Made by a program: the position numbers and the translations under genes | Part shown: positions 1-8,194 of the stretch, piece by piece | Numbering within the stretch: the stretch's first letter is position 1 | Layout: each line of letters begins with the position of its first letter | Notes under the pieces: model-generated | Told to the model about the DNA's origin: nothing | Seen by the model: the letters and a program-made list of their open reading frames with translations, nothing else | Database searches by the model: none | DNA from: Bacteroidia bacterium | Lineage (GTDB): Bacteria > Bacteroidota > Bacteroidia > Bacteroidales > UBA932 | Direction of reading: 5' to 3' | Length of the DNA: 39,107 nt | NCBI GenBank assembly: GCA_030537315.1 | Contig: JAUNNZ010000021.1 | Coordinates: 1 to 39,107 of the forward strand

Positions 1-386
1 GGCTCCGGTTCAACAACCGGCTCCGGCTCAGCCACAGGCTCCGGCTCCGGTTCTGCGACAGGTTCCTCCTTCTTGGAGTTGATGAACGTATTGCTCTTGA
101 TGATGGTCTCCTTGGCCGGTTCAAACTCCTCGTCCTCATCTGAAGACTTCTGCTTGCGGCCGGTCTTTTCAAGGATTTCAGTCATCTTGATGTCGACCTT
201 CTCGGCGGCACGCTTTGCCTCGAGATCCTTGCCGAACTGTTTTTCGATAGCCGGAAGATATTCTTCCGACACTTTGGCATTCGGGTTCTCCTCGACCTCG
301 ACGCCCTGTTTCTGAAGGAAATCAACAAGGTCGCTGAGTCCGATATTGAACTGCCTCAATAATTTGCTTATTCTGATTTCTGCCAT
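1..386 (-). CDS. infB: Translation initiation factor IF-2, N-terminal part (cut by window edge)
   Basis: The first 128 codons of IF-2 are visible; the rest lies outside the window. IF-2 is the GTPase that brings initiator tRNA to the 30S subunit. The protein begins MAEIRISKLLRQFNIGLSDL, the helical IF-2 N-terminal module that Bacteroidota proteins share, followed by a charged Lys/Glu linker and a low-complexity run of Pro-Glu-Pro and Val-Ala-Glu units (about residues 105-128), encoded by repeated GGCTCCGG-like units in the first 70 bases. The GTPase domain is not visible. The ATG is 19 nt downstream of the nusA stop, and rimP-nusA-infB is the classical order. The start is supported by the conserved N-terminus. 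Confidence 0.93.
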   Translation of the reverse strand, partial: MAEIRISKLLRQFNIGLSDLVDFLQKQGVEVEENPNAKVSEEYLPAIEKQFGKDLEAKRAAEKVDIKMTEILEKTGRKQKSSDEDEEFEPAKETIIKSNTFINSKKEEPVAEPEPEPVAEPEPVVEPE

Positions 387-405
387 TAATTACCCCTTTA
401 TCATT

Positions 406-1671
406 TTAGTCTTCAAATTCTGCACGGAGGATATTGAAAATCTCCTCTACGGTTTCATCCTCGAGGTCAGCGCGCTTGGCGATGTCCTCAGGAGTCTGCG
501 CGAGCACGCTCTTTGCAGTGTCGCAGCCGATGCTCTCGAGCTTGTCGATGATCCACTGCTCGATCTCATTCGAGAATTCGCTGAGCAGTACATCCTCCTC
601 ATCAGCATTCTCATCCTTCGCAAGCTCCCTCCAGACCTCGATCTCGCGGTCGACGAGCATACCTGCAAGCTTGATGTTCACACCGTGGCGGCCGATACCC
701 TTGTTCACCTGGTCAGGCTGCATGAACACCTTGACCTTGTCTTCAGGGCTCTGTCCCATATCGATGGAAGAAACGTGCGCCGGGTTGAGAGCGCGCTGGA
801 TCATAAGGGTCGGATTCGACGTCCACTGGATGACGTCGATGTTCTCGTTGCGGAGCTCGCGGACGATACCCATGATGCGGCCGCCCTTCACGCCGATGCA
901 GGCGCCGATAGGGTCGATGCGGTCGTCATAAGACTCGACCGCAACCTTCGCGCGCTCGCCCGGTACGCGGACAACCTTCTTGACGGTGATCAGGCCGTCT
1001 GCGATCTCAGGAACCTCCTGCTCGAAAAGTCTCTCGAGGAACTCGTTGGACGTACGGCTGAGGGTGATGTATGGAGTGGTGTTGTTCTTCATCTCCACGC
1101 TCTTGATGATGGCGCGGACTGAATCGCTCTTCTTGAAACGCTCGCCCTGGATCTGCTCGCTCTTGGGGATATGGAGTTCATTGCCGTCCTCATCGAGGAT
1201 GAGAACCTCCTTCGACCAGGTCTGATAAACCTCACCGCTGAAGAGTTCGCCCACCTTCTCGGAATATTTCTTGAAGACGTTGGCCTTCTCGATATCCATG
1301 ATGCGGCCCTGGAGATTCTGGCGGATATTGAGGATACCGCGGCGGCCGAAGGCTGCGAGAGGGAGTTTCTTTGCATACTGGTCGCCGATCTCATAATCGT
1401 CGTCACCGCTTTCAGCCTTGACCTGATCAAGGGTCATCTCGGCATTGGGATTCTCGACCTCCTCCACGATTTCGAAGTTCTGATAGATTTCGCAGGTACC
1501 CTTGTCAACGTTGACGATGACGTCGAAGTTGTCGGCTGAACCGTAGGTCTTTGCAATCTGTGTAAGGAACACGTCCTTGAGCACGCCCATCATCACAGGG
1601 CGGTCGATGTTCTTCTCTTCCTTGAAATCCTTGAAGGCGTCAATGAGAGTGATTTGTTTTTCTTTTTCCAT
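406..1671 (-). CDS. nusA: Transcription termination/antitermination factor NusA
   Basis: This 421-residue protein is NusA, which binds RNA polymerase and nascent RNA to modulate pausing, termination and antitermination. The N-terminal polymerase-binding domain covers about residues 1-130, an S1 RNA-binding domain about 135-205, and two KH domains follow (KH1 includes DRIDPIGACIGVKGGRI, with the GxxG loop GVKG; KH2 includes VNKGIGRHGVNIKLAG, GxxG loop GRHG). The acidic C-terminal segment (about 345-421) is short, with no tandem acidic repeats of the E. coli kind, as is usual in this phylum. It starts 9 nt after the rimP stop, so it is cotranscribed from the promoter at 2007-2037. Confidence 0.97.
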   Translation of the reverse strand: MEKEKQITLIDAFKDFKEEKNIDRPVMMGVLKDVFLTQIAKTYGSADNFDVIVNVDKGTCEIYQNFEIVEEVENPNAEMTLDQVKAESGDDDYEIGDQYAKKLPLAAFGRRGILNIRQNLQGRIMDIEKANVFKKYSEKVGELFSGEVYQTWSKEVLILDEDGNELHIPKSEQIQGERFKKSDSVRAIIKSVEMKNNTTPYITLSRTSNEFLERLFEQEVPEIADGLITVKKVVRVPGERAKVAVESYDDRIDPIGACIGVKGGRIMGIVRELRNENIDVIQWTSNPTLMIQRALNPAHVSSIDMGQSPEDKVKVFMQPDQVNKGIGRHGVNIKLAGMLVDREIEVWRELAKDENADEEDVLLSEFSNEIEQWIIDKLESIGCDTAKSVLAQTPEDIAKRADLEDETVEEIFNILRAEFED

Positions 1672-1680
1672 TTGGGTTAT

Positions 1681-1953
1681 TTATTCATTTATTGATTTCA
1701 ACATTTCATCAGCCTCTGCGGCATCGATTCCCAGCGAACCGACGGTAAGGGAATAATCTTCAACATTGCGGTCGAACGCGGCGAGAACGGCGCGGTGCAC
1801 GAACTCACAGTCCTGCAGGTCGACGTCTCCGTCCGGCTTGTCTATGGTTACGTCAAACACATTGTCGTCATCGTCCCACTTGATTTCGACGAGCACACAG
1901 CCCCGCTCCTGCGAAGCCGTTTCCACAATTTTCTGAAATTTATTCTTATCCAT
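1681..1953 (-). CDS. rimP: RimP-like ribosome maturation factor, N-terminal domain only
   Basis: This 90-residue protein matches the RimP N-terminal alpha/beta domain: a GCVLVEIKWD strand, a VTIDKPDG segment, the DLQDCEFVHRAV helix and the SLTVGSLGID strand. RimP assists maturation of the 30S subunit. Family members are usually about 150 residues, with a C-terminal SH3-like domain; here the stop comes right after the first domain and nusA begins 9 nt later, so no room exists for the second domain. I chose the ATG at 1951-1953 rather than the upstream GTG at 1999-2001, because the predicted transcription start lies at about that GTG and a hairpin occupies 1972-1989. Its position before nusA-infB supports the identity. 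The missing domain makes activity uncertain. Confidence 0.82.
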   Translation of the reverse strand: MDKNKFQKIVETASQERGCVLVEIKWDDDDNVFDVTIDKPDGDVDLQDCEFVHRAVLAAFDRNVEDYSLTVGSLGIDAAEADEMLKSINE

Positions 1954-1961
1954 ACCGTTAT

Positions 1962-1989
1962 AAAAAAAGAAGAAGACCTCCCGGCCTTC
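1962..1989 (-). terminator. Terminator-like hairpin in the rimP-nusA-infB 5' leader (possible attenuator)
   Basis: On the minus strand, GAAGGCC-GGGA-GGTCTTC forms a 7-bp stem (one G-T pair) with a 4-nt loop, followed after three bases by TTTTTTT. It lies between the predicted transcription start (near 2002) and the rimP ATG at 1953, so it would act on the leader rather than end an upstream gene. Whether it terminates transcription is inferred from shape only. Confidence 0.55.
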
Positions 1990-2006
1990 TATCTCGTTCA
2001 CTGATG

Positions 2007-2037
2007 CAAAGATAATTATTTTATTTTAAATAGCAAA
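2007..2037 (-). promoter_or_regulatory. Promoter of the rimP-nusA-infB operon
   Basis: On the minus strand a TTTG (-33 box, 2034-2037) is followed by exactly 19 bases and TATCTTTG (-7 box, 2007-2014). This matches the Bacteroidota primary sigma consensus TTTG-N19-20-TAnnTTTG. The -33 half overlaps the end region of the upstream wbqC-like gene, so the operon can be transcribed independently of lpxC-lpxA. Confidence 0.82.
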
Positions 2038-2599
2038 GGGATTCCGGGCCCTCATTGAAAAGCAGGTCCATAATGGACAGCCCCGGCACGAATCCGAACT
2101 TCTCCCTGAACACCTGCCAATACGGTCTTCCCTCATAGGAGGAGGCCTTCTTCGGGTGTATCTCGACGGTCGGGCCCTGATAGGCCGCCGTCTCCTTCAA
2201 CTCCGGCCGGATACCAAGCTTGCTGCAAAAGAACCTGATCAGACTGAGATTGAGCTCCCACAGCGTTTCAGGCCTCGAATCCAGGATGGCGAACAGTTCG
2301 TCCCTATAATATATGAAGAACGGGGAGTTGTAGTATGCCGATTCTATGGCATATTCCGTCTGCGCCAGCCAGGGTGTCGAATAGTCGATCCTGACCTCTG
2401 ACATTTCCGTATGGAAAAGGTCTTCGCCGTGAATCACCGGCACCCTGAGATCCAGTGGGCCGTTTGCCGAAAGGATGCGGCAGCGGTTGCGCCAGCTCTG
2501 CTTCTGGTAGCGCTCGTGCGCTTCCAGGAAAACGACAGAGTTCTTCGCGAGGATGGCGAAGAACTCTATCGGAGGGAAATATGCAGTGGTAAGAATCAC
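2021..2599 (-). CDS. WbqC-like family protein
   Basis: This 192-residue protein has the features of the WbqC-like family: N-terminal LTTAYFPPIEFFAIL, then a YQKQSWRNRCRI segment and the middle WLAQTEYAIESAYYNSPFF motif. The family is linked to surface-polysaccharide loci in Bacteroidota, but its reaction is not established. The GTG start overlaps the lpxA stop as TAGTG, which suggests translational coupling, so it is probably the last gene of lpxC-lpxA-wbqC. No signal peptide is seen, so it is expected in the cytoplasm. The gene ends within the promoter of rimP. Confidence 0.85.
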   Translation of the reverse strand: MILTTAYFPPIEFFAILAKNSVVFLEAHERYQKQSWRNRCRILSANGPLDLRVPVIHGEDLFHTEMSEVRIDYSTPWLAQTEYAIESAYYNSPFFIYYRDELFAILDSRPETLWELNLSLIRFFCSKLGIRPELKETAAYQGPTVEIHPKKASSYEGRPYWQVFREKFGFVPGLSIMDLLFNEGPESLCYLK

Positions 2600-3411
2600 T
2601 ACTCGATTCCGACCTTTTCACGCGCGTCTCCGCAACGGGCGATTCCGCGCTTTGAATTCTTTATGAAGTCGAGGATGGTCCTCTTCTCGACTGAATCAGG
2701 GAAACCGGACTCCACCCTGTCGCAGGCGTCAGCGAAGTTATATCCCTGATAATAGAGCATATCGTAGATATCCTTGATGTTGCGGATGACATCGGAATCG
2801 AATCCGCGGCGGCGGAGACCTACGAGGTTCACGCCGGCGAAGACAACCGGTGAACGGCCGCAGAGGGAATATGGCGGGATGTCCTTGTTGACTGCGGTGC
2901 CGCCGCCGACCATGGCGTGGGCGCCGATCTTCGAGAACTGGTGCACCTTGGTGCCGCCGCCGATGATGGCCCAGTCATCCACGTCTGTTTCGCCGGCTAT
3001 GCCGACGTAGCTTACGAGGATGCAGTGGTTGCCGACGCGGCAGTCGTGCGCAACGTGGACATAGCTCATGATGAGAGTGTCGCTGCCTATCCTGGTAACA
3101 CCCTTGCCGCTGGCCTTGGTGCCGCGGTTGATGGTGGCGCACTCGCGGATATTCACACGGTCGCCGATCTCGACATAAGTTACTTCTCCCTCATACTTGA
3201 GGTCCTGAGGAATGGCTCCGACGACTGCTCCCGGGAAAACGTTGCAGTTCTGGCCAATCTTCACGTAAGAGAAGATGGTGGCGTGAGGGAGGATCTTGGT
3301 ACCCTCACCGATTTCGACATTGTCGTCAATATAGGCGTATGGCCCGACCTCTACGGAGTCTGCCAGCTTCGCGCCCGGATGTACGGTTGCCAAAGGATGA
3401 ATCTTTGCCAT
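2599..3411 (-). CDS. lpxA: Acyl-ACP--UDP-N-acetylglucosamine O-acyltransferase
   Basis: LpxA (270 residues) transfers an acyl chain from acyl carrier protein to the 3-OH of UDP-GlcNAc, the first step of lipid A synthesis, in the cytoplasm. The left-handed beta-helix of hexapeptide repeats fills about residues 1-190, and the VHVAHDCRVGNHC motif carries the catalytic His. The helical C-terminal domain (about 195-270) contains NLVGLRRRGFD. Length is as expected. The ATG lies one base after the lpxC stop, so the two genes are translated in tandem, and the wbqC-like gene overlaps its stop. The gene order lpxD-lpxC-lpxA is conserved in this phylum. Confidence 0.96.
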   Translation of the reverse strand: MAKIHPLATVHPGAKLADSVEVGPYAYIDDNVEIGEGTKILPHATIFSYVKIGQNCNVFPGAVVGAIPQDLKYEGEVTYVEIGDRVNIRECATINRGTKASGKGVTRIGSDTLIMSYVHVAHDCRVGNHCILVSYVGIAGETDVDDWAIIGGGTKVHQFSKIGAHAMVGGGTAVNKDIPPYSLCGRSPVVFAGVNLVGLRRRGFDSDVIRNIKDIYDMLYYQGYNFADACDRVESGFPDSVEKRTILDFIKNSKRGIARCGDAREKVGIE

Positions 3412-3412
3412 A

Positions 3413-4312
3413 TTATCGTTTTGTTTCTATTTTCTTTGCCGCCCTGGTATTGATGGAGTGACCGGGCTTGTATGCTATGACCTTAGCCTTCAGGAATCCT
3501 CCCGCGAGACGAAGGTCTCCTATAAGGTCAAGGAGCTTGTGACGGCCGCACTCGTCCGGGAACCTGAGCGTGAGGTTGCTGAAATATCCCTCGGGGGTGA
3601 CTTTCAGCTCGGGCTGGTTGAAACGGCGGGCCATGCGTGCAATCTGCTTGTCTGAAACAGGCTTTTCGACCACTACGATCGCATTTTCGACATCTCCGCC
3701 TTTCACGAGGCCGAGGGTTGCGAGCAGCTGTATCTCGTGGAAGAAGCAGAACGTGCGGCAAGGCGCAACCTGCTCTGCATAATCCCCGTCAACAATATTC
3801 CAGGTCACGGTCTGGATTCCGAGAACCTTTGAATTGAAGTCGATGGTGACCTCATAGCCGGGTTCGTCGGAAGGAATGATCCTGACATAAGAGCCGGTGT
3901 TCTCGTTCCTGATCTCGACTTCCTTGTCAAACTCGACCCATCTGCGTTCCGAATCCTGCTCCAGCAGGCCGTCTTCCGCAATGGCTTCGACATATTGTCT
4001 GGCGCTTCCGTCAAGGATCGGGACCTCCTTGTTGTCTATTTCCACATACACGTTGTCTATGCCGAGTCCCGTGAGGGCGGACATCAGATGCTCGATGGTC
4101 GAAACCGAAGCCTTTCCCTTGGAAATGGTGGTGCTGCGGGATGTGGAAGAGACGTTGCAGGCCAGAGCCTGGACTTCGAGGCCAAGGTCAGTACGGACAA
4201 AAACGACACCGGTATCAGCCGGGGCCGGCTTCAACGTCATATGGGAAAAGCAACCTGTGTGAAGCCCCTTCCCTTCGAATGAATATGTCGTCTTGATTGT
4301 CCGCTGTTTCAT
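3413..4312 (-). CDS. lpxC: UDP-3-O-acyl-N-acetylglucosamine deacetylase, without FabZ fusion
   Basis: LpxC is the zinc deacetylase that catalyses the committed step of lipid A synthesis. The protein has 299 residues. Predicted zinc ligands are H75 (in STIEHLMSAL), H258 and D262 (in GRHKLLDLIGDL), and the catalytic His is H285 in KPGHSINT. In many Bacteroidota LpxC is fused at its C-terminus to the dehydratase FabZ (about 460 residues); here the protein ends after the LpxC domain and lpxA begins one base later. No FabZ motif is seen elsewhere in the window. It has its own promoter (4320-4350), so dosage of LpxC and LpxA can be controlled separately from LpxD. Confidence 0.96.
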   Translation of the reverse strand: MKQRTIKTTYSFEGKGLHTGCFSHMTLKPAPADTGVVFVRTDLGLEVQALACNVSSTSRSTTISKGKASVSTIEHLMSALTGLGIDNVYVEIDNKEVPILDGSARQYVEAIAEDGLLEQDSERRWVEFDKEVEIRNENTGSYVRIIPSDEPGYEVTIDFNSKVLGIQTVTWNIVDGDYAEQVAPCRTFCFFHEIQLLATLGLVKGGDVENAIVVVEKPVSDKQIARMARRFNQPELKVTPEGYFSNLTLRFPDECGRHKLLDLIGDLRLAGGFLKAKVIAYKPGHSINTRAAKKIETKR

Positions 4313-4319
4313 TAGTCTG

Positions 4320-4350
4320 CAAAGATAAGAATAATATTTGATTAGTCTAA
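4320..4350 (-). promoter_or_regulatory. Promoter of lpxC-lpxA-wbqC
   Basis: On the minus strand TTAG (4347-4350, one change from TTTG) is followed by 19 bases and TATCTTTG (4320-4327). The lpxC ATG comes only 7 bases after the -7 box, so the transcript would have a very short leader or none. The -33 box overlaps the lpxD stop codon. Confidence 0.7.
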
Positions 4351-5333
4351 TCTTCTGCTGACTGCTTGAACTTTGCGTATGCCCTCAGATATGTCCTGTG
4401 CGCGATTGCAGGGGAACCGAACAGCGTACTGCCGGAAGTGCGGACATTGCCCATCACACCGGACTGGGCGCCGATGGTGGTGTGGTCTGCGATATTGATA
4501 TGGCCCACGACACCCACCTGCCCGGCGAGAATGCAGTTCTTGCCGATTTTGGTAGAGCCGGCAATACCGGTCTGGGCCGCCATCGCAGTATTTTCACCTA
4601 CGACGACATTATGCGCTATCTGGCACAGATTGTCTATCCTGACGCCTTTCTCTATGATGGTCGACTCCATCGGAGCCTTGTCAATAGTCGTATTTGATCC
4701 TATCTCGACGTCATCACAGATTATGACGTTGCCGACGTGCTCGATCTTTTTCCAGCTGCCGTCAGGCTGAGGCGCGTTGCCGAATCCGTCGTCACCGATG
4801 ATGCAGCCCGCGTGGAGGATCACACGGTCGCCTATGACCATCCCCGGAAAAATATGGACACCCGGATAGATGATGCAGTTCTTGCCGATCACCGTGCCTT
4901 CGCCAATAGTGACATTATCATAGATTTTTGTGCAGTCGCCGACCTTGCATTTCTTTCCGATGGTCACAAAGTCGCCGACCCAGACACGCCTGCCTATCCT
5001 TGCGCTGCAGGCGATATGGCAGCGGCCGCGGTGGCGGCGGTACGCCTTCTTCTGCGAAGCGGTGTAGTTGAGAAGTTCCGCAAGGGCGGAATAGGCATTC
5101 TCCACCCTGACAAGGGTCGGAGTGACGGGAGACTTCGGCACAAAATCAGAATTTACCAGCAGGATCGACGCCCTGCTGGTATAGACATATTGTTCGTATT
5201 TCGGGTTTGCGTAGAAACACAGCTGGCCCGGCTTTCCGTGTTCGATCTTTGCGAAGCCTGTCGCGATTGCGTCCGGGTTGCCTTCAACCGTTCCGTGAAG
5301 CACTTCCGCCAGTTGCCTTGCAGTAAATTCCAT
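4347..5333 (-). CDS. lpxD: UDP-3-O-acylglucosamine N-acyltransferase
   Basis: LpxD adds the second acyl chain to UDP-3-O-acyl-glucosamine in lipid A synthesis. The N-terminal uridine-binding domain (about residues 1-100) includes [15 protein letters not shown]; the hexapeptide beta-helix follows (about 105-290) with the catalytic His in the segment [14 protein letters not shown]; a short C-terminal helix ends the protein. I place the start at the ATG inside CATATG (5331-5333), giving 328 residues; an in-frame TTG three codons upstream is less likely. The ATG follows the stop of the FadL-like gene by 16 bases through a linker that recurs at 14947-14968. Confidence 0.95.
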   Translation of the reverse strand: MEFTARQLAEVLHGTVEGNPDAIATGFAKIEHGKPGQLCFYANPKYEQYVYTSRASILLVNSDFVPKSPVTPTLVRVENAYSALAELLNYTASQKKAYRRHRGRCHIACSARIGRRVWVGDFVTIGKKCKVGDCTKIYDNVTIGEGTVIGKNCIIYPGVHIFPGMVIGDRVILHAGCIIGDDGFGNAPQPDGSWKKIEHVGNVIICDDVEIGSNTTIDKAPMESTIIEKGVRIDNLCQIAHNVVVGENTAMAAQTGIAGSTKIGKNCILAGQVGVVGHINIADHTTIGAQSGVMGNVRTSGSTLFGSPAIAHRTYLRAYAKFKQSAED

Positions 5334-5349
5334 ATGGTTCAAGCAGGTT

Positions 5350-7059
5350 TTAGAACCTCCATCCGAGGGTCAGTGAAACATTCCAGAGAGAGCGCTCGAT
5401 CCTTGCGCCCGGGGCATAGGAAGCCACCAGTTCTCCCTGAGCGTCGTCTGCATAATAATTGTCGTACAGGATGTATGTGTCGGAAGCGTACGTGGTTCTC
5501 TTCGCGGCAATGTCAGCGAAGAACGAGCCTGCAGAAGAATAGCCAAGGCCGAATGAGAAGAACCTGGTCCTGTCTCCGGTGTATTTCTTGTCCGTCACCG
5601 GCTCGGAACCGCCTGATTCGATTATGCTTTCATACTCGGACGCGTCAATCCAATAACCGCTTGAACTCTTCCTGAGAAGAGAAGGATCCGTGATGAATCC
5701 ATAGCCTCCGCGGAGGGAGAGGCCGGCGCCGACCCGGATTTCCGCGCCGAGACGGAGCGCATGGGAAACGCCGTAGAACTTGGAAATGGCATCATTGGTC
5801 AAGCCGAAAGTGGAATATGCCGAACCTACATTATAGTCACCGTGACGGTCACGGAAGCTCATTATGCTGTAATCGGCAAGTTCGTAGTCAGCGCTGATGA
5901 AGCCGAGGTTCCCGAGGGTGAGGGCGGCGCCCACGCTGAACTGGTAAGGAGACCTGAGGCAATATGAGTACTGGCCTTCAGGACTGGTGGCCGAACCGTT
6001 GCTGTTGTTTTCGAACCTTACATTAGAGGTATAACTCCAGAACTCGTTGATGGCATACAGGGTAGGGCTCTGGAAAGTCAAGCCGAGTCTGAGGAACTTC
6101 ACGGGACGGTAAATCAGGCCGAGCTTGGCATATATGCCGTCATAGTTCGCCGCATAGTCATATCCGTAGGTAGCGCTCTTGAAATAGGTGGCGCTGCCGC
6201 TGTCGAACTTGACAGGGAAGCTGAGCGGATTTTCCGCCGCCTCATAGACGTTTGATGAATATCTGTATCTCGATACAGGGATGCCCAAGGTCATTCCGAC
6301 GTACAGGTTGTCATTGAAATTGAATGCCGTGTTGAGCAGGATGTCATTCTTGGTGCCGTAGTAATATTCCTCGGAGTTCTGTGACAGATAGTCCGGGACA
6401 TACTTGATCGTGCGGCCCTGGCTGTCCGTACCGTCCAGCTGGTTGTTTCCGATGTAGTAATTGCGGTACATATTGCTGACCTGGCCCGATCTGTATGCGT
6501 TCACGAGGTCCCAGCTGACGTGGTTGTCCATGGTATAGGCGTCAGTGGCGGCGAACCATTCCTCGGCGATGCCGTCCATCCTGGCGGCAAGGGAGCCGAG
6601 CATGGAGGTTTTGTTCGTACGTCCTGATACACTGCTGAAATTCAGGGAATTGTCGGTCTGGGTGCAGATGATGGAGAACGACCATCCCTTGAGCCCCTCG
6701 TCGTCGCTGTTGAGAATGAGCACGGCGCCGGCGTTAGGCATATTGAACTGCTTCTTGGTGGTCGATGACATCGGGCCGAAGGCCATCTCCCCTTCCGGAG
6801 AATAGCTGGAGCCTACGGAAGAGATGGAGATGCCGGGCGTGAGCGACACCACGCTGTAGTTGAAGACCGCTGAGCCGGCCGGGTTCAGGACGACGGCGCC
6901 GATATCACCGCCAAGAGCGGTCATCGCATTGCCCAGCGACATCGAACGCGCTGTTCCCGCGTAATTGGTCTTGCTGAAATTATATGCATCGAATGCTGTC
7001 TGTGCGCCTGCCGTCAAGAATGCCAGCATAAGCGCAGATGCCATTGCTATCTTTTTCAT
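5350..7059 (-). CDS. FadL/OMPP1-like outer-membrane transport protein
   Basis: This 569-residue protein has a signal peptide (about 1-19, [20 protein letters not shown]) and then the signature of the OMPP1/FadL/TodX family: [25 protein letters not shown] at about 38-62, which in this family forms the N-terminal hatch. The remainder alternates aromatic and polar residues as in a beta-barrel and ends with the barrel-type sequence SLTLGWRF. FadL-like porins let hydrophobic compounds cross the outer membrane; the substrate here is unknown. It sits between a lipoprotein gene (48-bp gap) and lpxD (16-bp gap), so the three are probably cotranscribed, coupling outer-membrane protein and lipid A synthesis. 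Confidence 0.85.
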   Translation of the reverse strand: MKKIAMASALMLAFLTAGAQTAFDAYNFSKTNYAGTARSMSLGNAMTALGGDIGAVVLNPAGSAVFNYSVVSLTPGISISSVGSSYSPEGEMAFGPMSSTTKKQFNMPNAGAVLILNSDDEGLKGWSFSIICTQTDNSLNFSSVSGRTNKTSMLGSLAARMDGIAEEWFAATDAYTMDNHVSWDLVNAYRSGQVSNMYRNYYIGNNQLDGTDSQGRTIKYVPDYLSQNSEEYYYGTKNDILLNTAFNFNDNLYVGMTLGIPVSRYRYSSNVYEAAENPLSFPVKFDSGSATYFKSATYGYDYAANYDGIYAKLGLIYRPVKFLRLGLTFQSPTLYAINEFWSYTSNVRFENNSNGSATSPEGQYSYCLRSPYQFSVGAALTLGNLGFISADYELADYSIMSFRDRHGDYNVGSAYSTFGLTNDAISKFYGVSHALRLGAEIRVGAGLSLRGGYGFITDPSLLRKSSSGYWIDASEYESIIESGGSEPVTDKKYTGDRTRFFSFGLGYSSAGSFFADIAAKRTTYASDTYILYDNYYADDAQGELVASYAPGARIERSLWNVSLTLGWRF

Positions 7060-7092
7060 CGTTATGGTCTTATTATGTGAGTGACAAAACTG

Positions 7093-7106
7093 AAGACGCG
7101 CGTCTT
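7093..7106. repeat. 14-bp perfect palindrome after the lipoprotein gene
   Basis: AAGACGCGCGTCTT reads the same on both strands and lies directly after the stop codon at 7107-7109. It has no loop and no long T-run, so it is a poor terminator. It could be a protein-binding site or chance. Confidence 0.4.
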
Positions 7107-8063
7107 TTACCTTCGGCCGCCGCTGCCGCCGCTGAATCCTCCGCCGCCTCCGCCGCCTCCGCTACGGCCGCCGCCGCTGTAGGAAGAACTGCCGCTGCTG
7201 TATGAGGATCCACGGGAAGAGCTGCCGCTGTATGAAGAGCCGGAACTGCCGGAAGACGTGCTTCTCCTGCTCGTGGTCATTGACCCGGAGCTGGAAGTGG
7301 TGCCGGACGTTGACGGCCTGTATGTTCTGCCGGAACCGTTGCGTGAACCGCTGCCTGCAGCGGAGCCGGAACCAGAGACGGTGCTGCCGGAAACCCTGCG
7401 AGGCGTATATTTGTATTCTCCTGAAGACCTCGGAGCCACGCTGCTGCCGCCGTCATAGCCGCCACCGCGGACCGCGTTGCCGGAACCGCGATAGCCACCG
7501 GCAGGCTGAGTGGTGTTGCGAGGGGTATAGTAGAGGTTGTTGCGGAAACCGCCGCCACCGCCGATATAATATGCCGGACCGTAATAGCCGTAACGGGAAT
7601 AGTACGGTCCGTAGTTCCAGGTCCAGTTCCAGAACGGGTCGTAGAACGGATACCAGTCCCAGCGGCTGCCAATCCAGAACGGGTCGTAGAAACCCACCGG
7701 TCCGTAGCCCGACCAGCCGAGGTGCCAGCGGCGCCAGTACCAGTTGTTGAAAGCCCAGGAGTAGCCCGTGGTCAAAGCGAACAGAGGGACTATGTCGAAA
7801 TACATGCTGTACTCCATGGTTCCGGGATAAACGTCACGGTATTCCACCTTGAGCGAATCGAAGGCTTCGAGCATCTGTTTTTCACGGATGTTTCTGAGCG
7901 CCTCGAGCTGGAAGTCCTCTTCCGTCTTGAGCCTGGCGCTCTCAGTAGGATATGCTGAAACGTAAATTCCGTCCTGGTACATCTGCTGGGAGAACCGGGC
8001 GGAGGTACTGCACGATGCCGTCACGACGAGCAAGGGCAGCAAAAGTGTAATACTCCATTTCAT
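7107..8063 (-). CDS. Lipoprotein with an aromatic-rich middle and a Ser/Gly-rich tail
   Basis: Function unknown. Starting at the ATG at 8061-8063 the protein has 318 residues and a lipoprotein signal peptide with the lipobox VTASC (Cys at about 18). A charged helical segment (about 45-80) is followed by a Trp/Tyr-rich stretch (about 95-165, repeated WNW, WYPFYDPFW and YGYYGP) and a long low-complexity tail of Ser, Gly and Arg (about 205-318) ending in a run of Gly. An upstream TTG start at 8102 would put the lipobox too far in and would overlap the proS promoter, so I reject it. Expected location is the outer membrane. A perfect 14-bp palindrome sits just after its stop. Confidence 0.75.
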   Translation of the reverse strand: MKWSITLLLPLLVVTASCSTSARFSQQMYQDGIYVSAYPTESARLKTEEDFQLEALRNIREKQMLEAFDSLKVEYRDVYPGTMEYSMYFDIVPLFALTTGYSWAFNNWYWRRWHLGWSGYGPVGFYDPFWIGSRWDWYPFYDPFWNWTWNYGPYYSRYGYYGPAYYIGGGGGFRNNLYYTPRNTTQPAGGYRGSGNAVRGGGYDGGSSVAPRSSGEYKYTPRRVSGSTVSGSGSAAGSGSRNGSGRTYRPSTSGTTSSSGSMTTSRRSTSSGSSGSSYSGSSSRGSSYSSGSSSYSGGGRSGGGGGGGGFSGGSGGRR

Positions 8064-8090
8064 AATAGCCTCGTTTTGTAATAAAGTTTG

Positions 8091-8098
8091 TATCTTTG
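8091..8098 (+). promoter_or_regulatory. Probable -7 box of the proS transcript
   Basis: TATCTTTG at 8091-8098 matches the -7 consensus TAnnTTTG, 97 nt before the proS ATG. A TTTG occurs at 8075-8078 but the 12-nt spacing is too short, and no good -33 box stands at 19-20 nt. The leader that follows contains a small ACCGG/CCGGT inverted repeat (8101-8119). Confidence 0.5.
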
Positions 8099-8194
8099 CC
8101 AACCGGCATCCAGGACCGGTATGAAGATACTGTATTCAATCTTTATACCTATAGATGCAAATTTCGAAAAAAAACGCAGAATTTCAAGAAGAAA

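Noticed and set aside
1954-2001. N-terminal extension of RimP from a GTG (NEIEGREVFFFFYNG)
   Set aside because: The predicted transcription start lies at about this codon and the sequence forms a terminator-like hairpin with a T-run, which explains the poly-Phe reading.
8064-8102. Longer start (TTG) for the lipoprotein gene
   Set aside because: It would bury the lipobox behind 13 residues and run over the proS promoter.
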